A stretch of 64,000 bases of DNA, from assembly GCF_030272615.1 (NCBI RefSeq), contig NC_081415.1, positions 260,458,425-260,522,424 on the forward strand, read 5' to 3'. Below are positions 47,401-60,175 of the stretch, piece by piece. This stretch comes from Cryptomeria japonica. Its lineage: Eukaryota > Streptophyta > Pinopsida > Cupressales > Cupressaceae. The notes under the pieces are model-generated. The model was given only the letters and a program-made list of their open reading frames with translations. It was not told the DNA's origin and made no database searches. The position numbers were made by a program, and so were the translations under genes. Each line of letters opens with the position of its first letter. Position 1 is the first letter of the stretch.

Positions 47401-48670
47401 GTTGTTGGCCTCTAACTTGACATTTGAGTAGACCTCTTAGGTCAATGCATTGCAATGTGACCCTATTGTCCACAAGTAAAACAACCTCCTCTGTTGAAAC
47501 CTCTGCTAGCTGAAGGTGCACTAGACTTCTGGAAACTTTCTCTATTAGAGTTCTACTGAGAACTTTGAGCTGGTTGTGTAACATGAAAATGTTGAACACG
47601 TTGCTTACCACAATCTTTTTCTTCTTGGGATCTACCATGAACAAACTCTTGACTCTAAAAATTCTTCTTCTTCTACTGAAACTATCGACCCTTCAATGAT
47701 GAAGGGTGATTCCTAGAAAATCCTGATGCTTGTGATAGCATGCCTCTGATACTCGATCTTGAAGCTGGAGCATTGCCAATCTGCACTCGTGACCACCCAC
47801 CTAAAGCCAAGGTCAAATTTTCCTCAACCAATCATGCTTTCTCCACGGCTACCTCCATAGTATTGGATTAAAAAACTCGAACGCCTCCACTGATATAGAA
47901 ATTAAGGCCCTTAACAAAATCTTGCACAAACATAGCATCATCATCCACTATCCCCACATACTTATTAAGTTCAAAGAACTTGTGCTCATATTGCTCAATT
48001 TTCATGGTCAACTTCCTTAGATTGTGAAACTCATTTGCCTTCCTTTGCCTCCAAAGATATGACAAGAAATGAGCACAAAACCACTCCAAGAACATTTCCC
48101 AAGATATTGATGTGCAATATCCAAATGTAGCTTTAGCTCCTCCATACCCCACCAAGTAGAATAAAATCCACAAAGATGCATGATAATGCACCTAGCCTTG
48201 GTATTACTAGTATATAAATGTATAGAAAAACACCCACCCAAATCCAAAATCCAAGCATCAAACTCTGTCCCATTACTAGATCCGTCGAAAGTAGGAGGTC
48301 AAGACCGAAGAAGATCCCTCATGTGACCTGCTAAAATCACATCTTGATCTAGAACTATATCATCTCTACTCTAAGGTGAACACTCTCTCTCTATCTCTCC
48401 TGATATGAAACTCTATCCTCATGATCAGAATGATGAGACTCATCTTTTTTATTCTCTTGTTGCCTCAGCCCCAAATGTGCAAGAAGCTCCTAAAGAACAT
48501 TAATCAATTGAGGTATTGCATCATTACCCTATTGGTTCTCACCTTGGGCTTCCTCTTCCTGAAAGCTAAACTGCTACTCCTCCTGACAAGCCTCCTCAAA
48601 ATCCTCCAAACAAGGTTTTGCTGAGTACCCATGTGACCACCTTGCCCACGACCTCTACCCCTATGAGACA
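47401..48670 (-). pseudogene. G2 gag
   Basis: The probable start is the ATG near 48670, giving MSHRGRGRGQGGHMG, an Arg/Gly-rich start like that of G1. The capsid-like part is open at 48191-47868 (FLEWFCAHFLSYLWRQRKANEFHNL and LNFYISGGVRVF). A zinc knuckle near 47480-47440 reads CFTCGQ, stop, GHIAMH, with the last Cys lost. Frames shift several times. Gag would form the particle that packages element RNA. Confidence 0.7.
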
Positions 48671-48831
48671 TCTTGTCTAAACAAGATGCAAGAAAACTAT
48701 ACGATAACATCTAGGGCTACATCTACAAAGAAGACAAGATAGCAAGGATAACCTCACGGTTAACCCGGGCTAAATTATTACTACACACAATGGGCTCAAA
48801 ATGAAACTAGAGTACCCAGTGTATGAACATG

Positions 48832-48844
48832 GGCCCAGATACTA
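48832..48844 (-). other. decayed primer-binding site of G2
   Basis: The minus strand reads TAGTATCTGGGCC, close to TGGTATCAGAGCC, two bases from the right LTR. Confidence 0.7.
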
Positions 48845-50034
48845 GATGTAATGCCCACCAAAATACCCCAAAGAAACTAACCAACTAAACAAAGAAATAG
48901 AGATATTTTTTTCTTAATCCATTACTACTCGTACACAACTAACGTAATATCAAATAAAAGCATACATCAATTAACTATAAACATAACAATGTAATTATGC
49001 AAACAAAAATAAACTCACATCACATAGAAAACATTCCATAGAGAATTCCAACCTCATCACTTAACCTAACCACAAGATATCTATTAAATCAAATAATACT
49101 AATGCATAGTTTTCCTTCATTAATCCTAACATTCACTTCAATTAAGCACATAGGAAATAAACCATTTATCTAATCCATTATGCATTCATGATTTAAACCT
49201 GATAATAATATCCACTGCCTACAATCTCATTTACTCATAAATTCGTAGCATAGCAACACAACTATATGAAGGTTCATTTTAATGTACCAAATCCAAATTT
49301 TCCTACTTGATTACTCTATCCATAATGCATACATGACGAATTCTATCCATTGACATTTTACATATTCCTATTAGAAGAAATCACACAAATCTATTACTTG
49401 ATTCTCAACTCAATCAAACTTAATACAAATATCTTTAATCCAAATAAAATAATTCTACTCCATTAAGAACCATAACTACTATCTATAATGATATTGATAA
49501 TCCAAAGTCCAATACATGTCTTACAAGAATATCTATTCCTATACACAACATCTACTACAATGAACCATAATATCAAGCTATAATTATAATTATTTAATGT
49601 ACATGTTACAATAATAACAACTAAATACATATGATTACAATGAGGTCTCTAATCATAGGATACATGATAAACTGCTCCAAGAATCCAATCCAACTGAAAA
49701 GATGAAGAATCCTTAACCATGCACATGAACATCCCATGAAGAGAAAATCCCAATAGAAAAAGACATCAAACCACCCAACCATGTAGAACCAAAAGGTCAC
49801 CCCCCCCTCGGTTAATGACACAAGATCCCCCACACACACTCTAAACCTAGGTTGGCACCTAACTACCAAAGGACACTAGAAAACAACATCCACAACTGAA
49901 TACAATCACCTGAGCCATAAACTAAGAAACAACACAAGGAACTAGAACATATGTAGGGAAGAGTGTCATTTCATACCATCGCCATAAAAATAGAGAGATC
50001 CCCAAGCCTCATGCCTTGCAACCTGTGATACTAA

Positions 50035-50946
50035 TGCAAGAGCACTGGTCTAGTTCTTACCAGTTGATCAGTTTTCAGTGGAATTGCTTGAGAGTATGGC
50101 ATTTCTTCATGTTGGAGTGTTTAGCGTTGTGGTTCTAGGTTTACTCCCTTGTGTTCATGGTCTTTACCGTGTTTGAGTTTCATAATTTTTGGCTTTGTTT
50201 TTTGTAATATGTGGATTCTGGTATTGTCTCGATTGATGTGTTCTTACTGGTTAGCCTAGCTATATGTTGAGCGAAGATGATTTTGGGGGTTGCAGTTGAT
50301 CTCTGTGACTTGTGGATTGTGTGAGGTGTTGCTTTGGGCCTTGGCCAGTATTCCCAGAGGTCTGTGCATAGTTTTGTGTTTTAGAGGTTTCTCTTAGTGA
50401 TTTGAGCCAACATTTTATTGTTGCACGTTTTCTGAACCGGTTGGTCTTTCGGTCAACTTTATTGAGTTGTAATTATTTGTGGATGATATATATATGGAGG
50501 TTTGTAAATCATTTGGTGATAGAAGTCACATCAGAGAAGTTAGAAGATTGAAGTCAAAGCTTGGAGATCGAGCAAAGATGTGGAACCGATGAGTTTCTAA
50601 TCCGATAGGACTGAGGCCAAAAGGCTGAGGTTCAGATTAGGATAGAACCGGTAGACTAGTATCGGAAGCTGATTTGATTTGAGGATGATCTACGGATCTT
50701 GTAATTGCATTGTAAGCATTGTTTGTATCCTGGACCATGATCCAACATGTGGTATATATAATTCTTCAGTTTGTAATAAGATTCATTCAGTTTGTTTACC
50801 GGATATGTGTTACATCTTGTTACTGATTGTTCTTTCTGCTATTTTTGGCACCTTGTTACTGGTTACCAGTATGGTTTGCATGATTTATGTGTTTAGCTAC
50901 AAGGTTGGCCTGTCCTTCATTGGATCTACCTCCCTTGATTGCGTCA
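50035..50946 (+). repeat. first LTR of H
   Basis: It begins TGCAAGAGCACTGG and ends ATTGCGTCA. It contains a TATA-like GATATATATATGGAGG near 50485, in the same place as in the second LTR. Open frames here (for example 50679-50963) recur in the other LTR and have no known match. Confidence 0.75.
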
Positions 50947-50948
50947 AA

Positions 50949-50961
50949 TGGTATCAGAGCT
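50949..50961 (+). other. primer-binding site of H
   Basis: TGGTATCAGAGCT matches the initiator-tRNA-Met primer site exactly. Confidence 0.85.
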
Positions 50962-51310
50962 GATTTGTGAACTTGTTGTTGGACAGAGTGTTGTTTGTGC
51001 ACCAATTGGTTGGAGATAATATTGAGGCAACTTGTGGACTTGTTCAGATCACCGAGTGTGAGGTAGAGCAAGGTTTGTAGGTAGACCCCTGATCCTAGAG
51101 CTTGAGCTTGAGGCAGTTAGTGGGTGGAGACTTGAACAGATTGGCGATTGAGGCAGGCTGTAGTTTGTACTCATAGATCGCCATGGAGAGGCAACCAAAA
51201 GCTATGGTTAGATCATCGAATCCCCTAAGGTAGTTGCAAGTACCTACTGACCGAGCACCGAACCAGAGCAAGTGATGGGACTTACTTTTCAATTAACCCC
51301 GAGAGTCTGA

Positions 51311-52213
51311 TGCATGAGCACTAGTTTAGTTCTTACCTGTTGAGTAGTTTTTAGTGGAATTGCTTGAGAGCATGACATTTCTTCATGTTGGAGTGTTTAT
51401 CATTGTGGTTTTAGGTTTATTCCCTTGTGTTCATGGTCTTTCCCATTTTTGGGTTTCATATCTTTTGTCTTTGTTTCTGGTAAGATGTGGATTCTGGTAT
51501 TGTCCTGGTTGATGTGTTCTTACAAGTTAGCTTGGTTGTATGTTGAGCAAAGATGAATTTGGGTTGCAGTTGATCTCTATGACTTCCAGATCATTGGAGG
51601 TGTTGCTTTGGGCCTTGGTCGATATTCCTGAAGGTCTATGTATCATTTTGTGTTTTGGAGATTGTTCTTAGTGATTGGAGCTAGCTTGTTACTATTGCAT
51701 GTTTCCTGAACTCGTTGGTCTTTGGGCCAACTTGATTGAGTTGCAATTATTTGTGGACGGTATATATATGGAGGTTTGTGAATCATTTGGTGATAAAAGT
51801 CACATCAAAGAAGTTAGAAGATTGAAGACAGCTTAGAGATTGACCGAAGATGTAGAACCGATGAGTTTATGACTCGGTAGGACTAAGGTCGAAAGGCTGA
51901 GGTCTGGATTAGGATAGAACTAGTAAAATGTTACCAGAAGATGATTTGATTTGAGGATGATCCAAGGATCTTGTAATTTTATTGTAAGCATTGTTTGTAT
52001 CCTAGAATACGATCCATCATGTGGCATATATAATCTTCAATTTGTAATAAGATTCATTCAGATTGTTTACCTAATATGTGTTACATCAACCAATTGTTAT
52101 TTATGTTGTTTTTGGCACTTTGTTACCAGTTACTGGTATGCTTTGCATGATTTATGTGTTTAGCTGCAAGGTTGGGTTGTCCTTCATTGGATCTCCCTCC
52201 CTTGACTGTGTCA
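51311..52213 (+). repeat. second LTR of H
   Basis: It begins TGCATGAGCACTAG and ends ACTGTGTCA. It is a diverged copy of the first LTR, with a TATA-like GGTATATATATGGAGG near 51760. Confidence 0.75.
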
Positions 52214-52933
52214 AATATTCATGCAAAACTATCTCAACCTTTGAGATAATCAAGGGAATTCTATTTTGCCTCTCCAAGGACTTCCTAATATCATCGTGAG
52301 CCTGTACTAGCACTTTAGACCATTGGTGGGGCACCATAAATATTTTATTATCTTATTAATGTGAAAACCTACTAACCATCCCAACTAGATTAAACTTGTT
52401 TACAAATAAACCCCTAATGAGAATTCCTGGTAGTCGATAACCCCATACATCCTTAAAAGGAACCTCCTGCTAGCCTATCTCTCCTAGCCTCGACACTCAC
52501 TTGGAATCCCACTCTCCCTAACATGCTCCTAGACTCTGGGTAAAACATAACATACTCAAGAAAACACACAAATATGACTCTTCCAAAGAAATCATATAAT
52601 ATCCCCTCTAAGGGATCCATAACCAAATAGAATCATGCACACAATTAATTCAAAATGCCATAATGCAATATTCCCAAATAATAATAGTCATCCAAGAGCC
52701 AATATCTTCAAATGTAATAAAATACCAATCGCGAACCTCAATAATCATTGCAAGATGAAATGATCCTCCCAATTACCATAAACAAATTATATCATCTTAA
52801 AAACCATCACTGGAATGATCACAAAAGACATAAATTGGTGAGCCTTTGGACTGGCAAAAAACATTTGACAACATTGAACAACATAATGGTACTTATACCA
52901 ATTATACTGGCACATTCATAATATACTTTGGCA

Positions 52934-53370
52934 CTTATAAGGATAAGAACACCGCATTTAATAACCAGTTAGTGATTATAACTATAGATTATAACTTACA
53001 CACAGAACTATGGCACATATACTCAAAACAATAACACATACCACACATAGTTTAACACATATCCCCGACAGTATAGTGCTTACGAGCCACAAAATGGTGC
53101 ATATACCCAACAGTATAACACATCTGACAAATAAAATAGTGCATGCTTACAGGGATCATAACAACACATTTAATAACTAGTTTAGTGCTTATACACTACA
53201 TATTAGCACTTACACACAGAACTATGGGGCATATACCTGAAACAATAGCGCATACCACACACAATTTAGCACATATTCCTAGCGGTATAGTGCTTACGAG
53301 CCACAAAATGACACATATACCTAGTGGTATAGCACATTTGACAAAAAAAATGCATTTATTAGACAGAATA
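52934..53370. repeat. 212-bp tandem duplication in the right G2 LTR
   Basis: A segment starting CTTATAAGGATAAGAACACC (52934) recurs as CTTACAGGGATCATAACAAC at 53146. The left LTR has it once (34010). Each unit consists of smaller degenerate words such as AGCACATATACCTANNGGTATAG. Confidence 0.78.
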
Positions 53371-54921
53371 ACACATTTGGCAATTTGTGACAGAGGGTGG
53401 AAATCAGCTCACATGTGAGGAAAAATAAATGATTGTTTAGTAAACAACTCAAATAGAAAATATGACATCAACCAAAGATTACAAGGGCAATAAATGAATC
53501 CAATCCAAAGTACATCACAAAATTAGAGAATCAATAAATCAACTCAAGGCATATACATTTTTGGGCACTACACAGAGTTGCATTTCTAGCAACCATAAAA
53601 GAAATCTACAATTGCAATAAGATTGCATACACAAAGACAATCTCCAGTGGAACCAACACCATAATTGCCACATACAACAAATACAAGAACACAAACACAA
53701 GCCAAAACTTCATGGTACAACACAACAAAGGCCCAACTCCATTCCCAACAATACATTTTTCCAAATAGAATAAAAATCATAAAAATGATTATGCACAAAC
53801 TCAATTATTTAACACACGGCAATCATCTCACAACGTATGACAATCATGAAATTATTTTTTCCACAGCCACAAATTAGACAATATTTATAAATCTAAAGTA
53901 CAAAGAAGTTGTAAGCTCCTCCAACTTGGAATTTGAAGTTGTGGAAAGCAAATTGAAGAAGAACAAAATTCCAAAGCCAAGCTCCAATCTTCACTCATAT
54001 GCAGAAAAATCCATTCCTAATCAATTCAAAATGCAATAATTTTTCAACTAAAGGAAGAACCTCCCAAATATCTCAAAACTCTATATTTATATAAATTAAT
54101 CAAAAATCATAACCCATCATAGTCGACTCAAAAGTAATGAAAAATATAATAAATCCTACCAACCATCATGGCAAACAAAATAAAATATAATTAAATAATA
54201 ATATCTTCAAATAAAATACTCACAACTAATAGCAAAAGAGGGTAAGTAAGATAAATAATAACCAAATGAGTAAAATATTAAACACTAAATAAATAAGTCA
54301 AATACTATAAATAATATAAAGGGCTCAATTAAATATAATTCACCAAATAAAAATCATATAATAAACCCCCCGTAATAAAATACACATAATATTTAAATAT
54401 CAATACCAACAATATAATTTAATTTATTATTAATAAATTATATAAATCAATTAATCAATAATTAATGATTTAATTAATGAAATAACCAAAGCTCCTCAAG
54501 ACATCCCAACATAGGGATCACATGAAATACCACATGACGCCTAAAAAGGTAACTCTAGCCAAGACACAATACTAACAAGGTACCAACTAAGCCAAGAGTA
54601 TGTGGTAGGGTCTCATGTCACCTTCAATCGACTTGCCATTGAGATTAAAGATAGGCTTAGTCCTATGAAGCCAAGTGAAGTTGATGTTTAGTACTTGCAA
54701 TTATTGTACAACACCAATGTCTATACAATAATATATAAATTGCATATATCATGAAATAATCAGATGAGTGAAAGAGAGTGGTATAATATCGTCTCTATCA
54801 CGGATACAATGATAACACAATCATGACATCCTTAACCTCCTCAATAATATCATCATATCTCATAAAGCATAAGTAGCATTACAACATAACATGATCTCAT
54901 GATAAGCAGATATTAACCTCT

Positions 54922-54923
<2 letters not shown>

Positions 54924-55003
<80 letters not shown>
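54924..55003. repeat. (TA)n microsatellite in the right G2 LTR
   Basis: About 80 bases of TA dinucleotide. The left LTR has only AATATATATAGG at this point, where its deletion begins. Confidence 0.95.
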
Positions 55004-55005
<2 letters not shown>

Positions 55006-55226
55006 ACCAAGCACAAGTACATCAATATAATAGTCCTGGATATATCATCTTCCATATAAACTATAATGTATCCATTGTCATTATGAAATGCCAAGCATCA
55101 ACTATAAGCATCCGAGATATGAATAGATCCATAATCATCCATCAAAACATCATAAAGAAGTCTAATCTAAGTCCATAAGGTCTATCAATACGTAAAAGAA
55201 AATATGAATCAAGGAGGGGCACTATA

Positions 55227-55231
55227 TGTCT
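55227..55231. repeat. target-site duplication of G2, right copy (TGTCT)
   Basis: It equals 32014-32018. Confidence 0.72.
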
Positions 55232-55788
55232 CTTGATTATTCTCAACCAAATATGAAGTTACATATAAATAGTTTTTGTCTTTTCATATACCTTTCTTAC
55301 AATTTTTCTTTAATTGTATGTACTTCTCTAATAAGTCTTCCTTGATTAATTCTCCTATTCATACAAGGCTATTGTTGTACATATGATTTAATCTTCTAAT
55401 CTTCATACTATATTTTTCTTCACAAGTCATATCCACATCTTATATATCTATGTCTTCAATAAAAGATACAAATCTTAGGAAAAAGACAAACCTTTAAATG
55501 GGTATGTTCTTTGATAAGAAAAATAAGACTAATAAATGTTAATTATTTCCTTTGAACATTTCATTTATCTTCAAATATTTACTATGATCTTTATATGCGT
55601 TTTTTCTTTTTATCACCCACTTCACATATTTCTTATGCCAATATATATCTTCATATTTCTATGAAGAGATGCAATCCTTCTTAAAGGAGTTGATCATTTT
55701 AATAGTAATGACTTCTTTTAAAAATTTTCAAGGCTCTATAAATTTGTTCAAATTTTTTTATAATATTGCCCATTAATTTGCTATAATG
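55232..55788. other. older backbone, no gene seen
   Basis: AT-rich DNA with no supportable coding frame. It is the continuation of 31937-32013 after removal of G2 and continues at 60171 after removal of LTR D. Confidence 0.45.
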
Positions 55789-58700
55789 TGTAATGCCCCG
55801 CCAAGAAACCCCAAAGGGATTAAGCTAAAACACAAGAACAAAGTGCAAATAATTTTTTTTTAACATTAAACACAACACAATGATACAATGAGATATCATA
55901 AGTTCAGAATCTACAGTGGAAGACTCAAATAACACCTAAGGAGTTTCCAAACATGATTATTTAATTCAACATTTAAATCAACTCACGCTAATTAATTCAA
56001 TTAAGTTGATTTACTTAATGACAAGATAATTCTTTGAACAAGAGTAAATTCGTTCGGTAAGTTAAAAACATAGCTAATGTGATAGGGTTCATCCATTGAG
56101 GTTAAAAAAATAGACAACATGATAAGGTTCATCCAATAAAATTTAACCATACATTACATTCAAATTTTTCATTAAAACATAAGCCATGCATCTAATTTCA
56201 TAAATTACTTTAATTTCATCATAAACTAAGGAATACTTTCCATGCATACTTAATTGCATTATCCATAATTGAATACATTCCATTATTCAAATCTACAATC
56301 TTTCATGATCCAAATTACTGCATTTAATAAGATGACTACAGGAATGCATTTAAGATTAACTTCATCTAATCCACATTATACATTCTAACATAATGCCATC
56401 CATACATGCTAAATTAAAAAGGAAACATAAGAACATAAACATCACATAACACTGAAATGATATTGGAGTTCACCCCTAGTGGGATACATCTTTGGGTCTG
56501 CTCAACTGCAAGACCCCTCTAATAATTAAAAAACAGTGAAGAATACATAAGGTCACATCATTTACAATCCTTCCATCGAGGCGTACAAAAACCAATAATG
56601 CATATGACCATATCGGTCAAATAAATACCTGAATGATCCTTGAATAGGAAAGGATCCAACTGAACATAATAAGAAGCAATTACAAAAGATCAACTGGAGC
56701 ATCCACGAAACTAAATCTTTGCAACCCATGGTCTAACATGAATATCAGGTTCTGATAAGGGCATAGACATCAGGATGACTCCACAACAGTGCTCCTATCA
56801 AAGACAACACGATAACACACTAGCAAACATAAGGGACAAGTGTCATCACATAACCTGGTATGGTTACCATGGCAGGTCTTCATAGGCTCTGGCGCCATTC
56901 ATTGGGTTACCCTAGCAACCTATTTTGAACCTCCAGCCCATCCAAGCCTCATGTGGACCCAACACTTCCTTTCGTGAAGACAAGGTTGATGATTTGCCAT
57001 TTCAGGCCTTCTCACTACATGCCGAGTCTATACTAGCACTCTTCCCATATGTGAGGCACAATTAACTTACTTAGTGATTCATTAACTAAGTCTCTAATAT
57101 GCTATTAGGTTGTCACTTATTTAGACACACTTTCGATGGGTTACCCAACAACCACTTTTGGTGCGGCCCCCAATCGAAAGCCACTTTCCCAAATGACACT
57201 AGACTACACTCAAACGAACTCCTAAACCAAGGAATACACAAGGTCAAGCAAACAGAGTTCAAAATGATAGGAATACCCACTTGGTCAAACAAGACTTCAT
57301 ACGAGGTGCACTGACTGACGATACTCTAACTAGAGACCTGACCAACTATGGTCAACCATGAATTCACATTCAACACCCGCATAAAGGACATGACCAGATA
57401 CAACACCATCACAAGAAAATAATCAAAACTCGAGATCAAGGACATGAGCAGGTGCCCAAATCAATCATACAACAATGTCCAACAAAACAAAATCAAAGAC
57501 TTGACATTCCTTAAGCAAATGCGAATACAAAAAATTAAACATGCATAGGCATAGATTGGAAAAGACAATCTTCTTTCCTATTGTTTACACACAACAATCG
57601 ATCCAATTTTCTAAAGGATCTAAGTTTTTAAGATACAATAACAGAAAAAATCACCATTACAAGATAAATTCAATACCACAATTGCAATAGTACAATTTTG
57701 CCTATTTCCCAATATAGAAAAAATATAAATTAAACAATTTATTTTACTAAATGAAAATATCATTTTCTTACCAATTTTCCAAACGATACATTGTTTAATT
57801 CCCAATATTTCCAAATAATTCATTATTTAATTTCCAATATTTCCAATAGTATATCATTTAAATTTCCAAAATACCTAATGATATAATATTCCATTTTCTA
57901 ATTACTCAAAAACTATATTATTTGATTTCTAAAATTTCTCTATAACCTATTGTCATTTAATTTCTCAAATAATATATTCCTGAATAATATATTATTTAAA
58001 ATTTACCAAATAATAAATATATTTAATTATCAAAAATTTCCAAATAAAATATTATTTTATCTTTTTCCCAAATAAGATACTTCTTGCAAGCATATTAAAA
58101 AAATACAAAACAATAAAATATATATAATTTAAACCTCCCCTTTTTTTTAATAACATAAAATAAAAGTTAAAACTTTTTATTTTTATTTTTGTTATTTGTT
58201 TCACAAATAACAGCCACCCACGTGGGCTCCCTTCCAAAGGGAAAGGTTGTGGAGTCCATGTCGTGGACTCCACACAACCATGTCTGTGTGAAGGCCACAC
58301 CATGGCCTCAAAGCCTGGCTCCTCACCTTGGCAGCCCAGGGCGTGAGGATGGGGTCGAGCCTTGGCTCCCCCATCTCACGTAATTTTTTTTTATTATTAT
58401 TATTATTATATTTTGTTTAATTTTTTTTAAAAACAAATTTACCCCCCCCCCGAATAAGCAGTCATAGAGAAATTTCTAGTCAATCTCTGAGAAATAAATT
58501 TCATTTTCAAATCCTCAGACATATATATGCATTTTTTGATAATCTCAAATAAAACCCCCAAGTAAAATAGACTCGAAAATTTTCTGAGACAAAACAGAGA
58601 ATGGATTCAGTCAATTTTAAACAAAACATTTTCATTCCCAGGCAACCCATTCTGCTGAAATTTTGCCAGCATAACCCCTCTCAGGGGTAAAATTAGCAAA

Positions 58701-60170
58701 TCTACTCAATCTAAAAGCATGAAATCCAACTAATTTAACAATTTACAAACCAAATTGCAAGATTCATAAAGGAATTTCAGATTTCTTCCAACTCCCATAT
58801 TCACAAAATTTTAAATTTAACACCATTTCTTTCCCAAAATAAAGAAATGGATTTGCATCCATGAAACAAAGGATTAAATGCTAAATTAATTCCTTAATTC
58901 ATATCCAAAATGAAGGAGTTTTCTTAGAGAAAAAGGCAGCCACACACACACAGGAAGCTCCTTTAAATTCAAACAAATTTCAACAAAAACAAAGGGTTAA
59001 CCAAAATGCCAACCTTGAATGCTATCCTGGAGGTGTTGAAGATGAGCTTCACTTGCAAAATACCCAAAATCCTTCCACAAAATGCCCCCAAATTCTTCCC
59101 CAAATTTTTCCATCCAAAAATATAACTCTCCAAAACCCATGAAGAAAATAGGTTAAAACACATTTTTGACCAAGACTCATTTTAGGGTAAAATTATTTTT
59201 ACACAATTAAAAATTCATTTCTAATTAAAAATCAAAATGCTTCTCTCCCTCATTTAAGTTTTAATTTTCTCAATTCTAACAAAAACTAACATTTATATTT
59301 CAAAATGTTAATGAGGGAAAAATATTTTCAATTTTCTAGTTATATTTAACCTTTCTCCCAAAATGCATTCAAATGTTTTAGTTTACAATTTTGAAAGTAA
59401 CCATTAATCAAACTTGCTTATATAATAAATTAATTTTCTCAAATAATTAAAATTAACCTTTCTATTCCAAAATGCCAAAGAGATTAAATTATTCCTATTT
59501 TGAATAAATTTAAATCTTTTCTTTCCAAAAGCATAAACTAGATAAATTTATCATTTAAAATTAACCATTTAATCGAACTTGCTACCAACTTGAATTCAGC
59601 AATTCTAATTAATGATTAATCACATAAAAAGGGAACCTATTTAATTTAGTCCCTAAAACACTAATGCGTAAACACACATTAAATCAAATTAAATACTGAG
59701 GATTAAATACTCAATTTAACCACCCACGAAACACGCAACCCAAGAAAGACAAACAAATAGATGACCTGCATACCCCACCAAAGGGGATACTGATGGATGA
59801 CTGACAATGCTCACTTGAGCATGACTATGGTCAAACGAGGGTCTTACGACCACCTAATCCAATTTCTAAGGGTCAATGAGGACACTCAAACCTGCGAATC
59901 CAAGTGGAGACGAACCTTGTACCTATGTGGTACTGTACCTATAATCTCCTGCAACCAAGAGTCATACATGCATACATATATATAATGAAAGTGTTAGCCT
60001 GAGATTCATAACACGAGCCATGAGAACTAATAAGCTTACATATGAATTGATGCAAAAACCATATTAACCGGTACACACAATAATCAAAACATCTGACTAT
60101 AACATGATAACATGATAAACTAACCAAGGTCAAACTGAGACTAGAATCTGACTAGGGCAGGGGTACTACA
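55789..60170 (-). mobile_element. solo LTR D, 4.4 kb
   Basis: On the plus strand it reads TGTAATGCCCCGCC...GGGGTACTACA, the complement of LTR A ends. It shares blocks with A and B, for example GGAGTTCACCCCTAGTGGG near 56465. The flanks are TAATG (55784-55788) and CAATG (60171-60175), a target duplication with one change. No internal region adjoins it, so it is a solo LTR. It has two units of the 38-bp VNTR (near 56060-56140) and a hairpin cassette at 58211-58380. Confidence 0.82.
58211..58380. repeat. GC-rich hairpin cassette of LTR D
   Basis: It includes the inverted repeat GGTTGTGGAGTCCA and TGGACTCCACACAACC (58245-58280) and smaller ones such as CCCTTCCAAAGGG. It lies between AT-rich segments, as in LTRs A and C, but its sequence is unrelated to theirs. 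Confidence 0.75.
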
Positions 60171-60175
60171 CAATG

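Larger units (their letters stand above)
50035..52213 (+). mobile_element. element H: small non-autonomous LTR element
   Basis: Two direct repeats of about 0.9 kb (50035-50946 and 51311-52213) flank an internal region of only about 364 bases. The primer site TGGTATCAGAGCT at 50949 lies two bases after the first LTR. The right G2 LTR resumes on both sides: GATAC...ATCTCAACC in the left LTR copy is the empty site. A target duplication is not clear (TACTA against TATTC). The internal part has no coding capacity. It is built like a TRIM, but with longer LTRs than usual. Confidence 0.78.
32019..55226 (-). mobile_element. element G2: older gypsy chromovirus, split by copia J and element H
   Basis: Target duplications TGTCT at 32014-32018 and 55227-55231 bound a 23.2-kb span. 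Inside are a left LTR (32019 to about 35785), gypsy pol fragments on the minus strand (35786-37641), a copia insertion, the rest of pol plus gag (46577-48670), a primer site and the right LTR (48847-55226). The left LTR lacks its last about 220 bases, together with the polypurine tract, chromodomain and integrase C-terminus. One deletion at about 35785 explains this. Frameshifts and stops are frequent, so G2 is more decayed than G1. Confidence 0.85.
48847..55226 (-). repeat. right (5') LTR of G2
   Basis: It starts TGTAATGCCCACC and ends GGGGCACTATA before the target duplication TGTCT. It measures 6.4 kb against 3.8 kb for the left copy. The excess is explained by element H (about 2.2 kb), one extra copy of a 212-bp segment, a long TA tract and the about 220 bases that the left copy has lost. 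Confidence 0.85.

Noticed and set aside
50679-50963. Open frame of 94 codons and the related ones at 51951-52299
   Set aside because: They lie in the LTRs of element H, overlap the primer site, and match no family I know.
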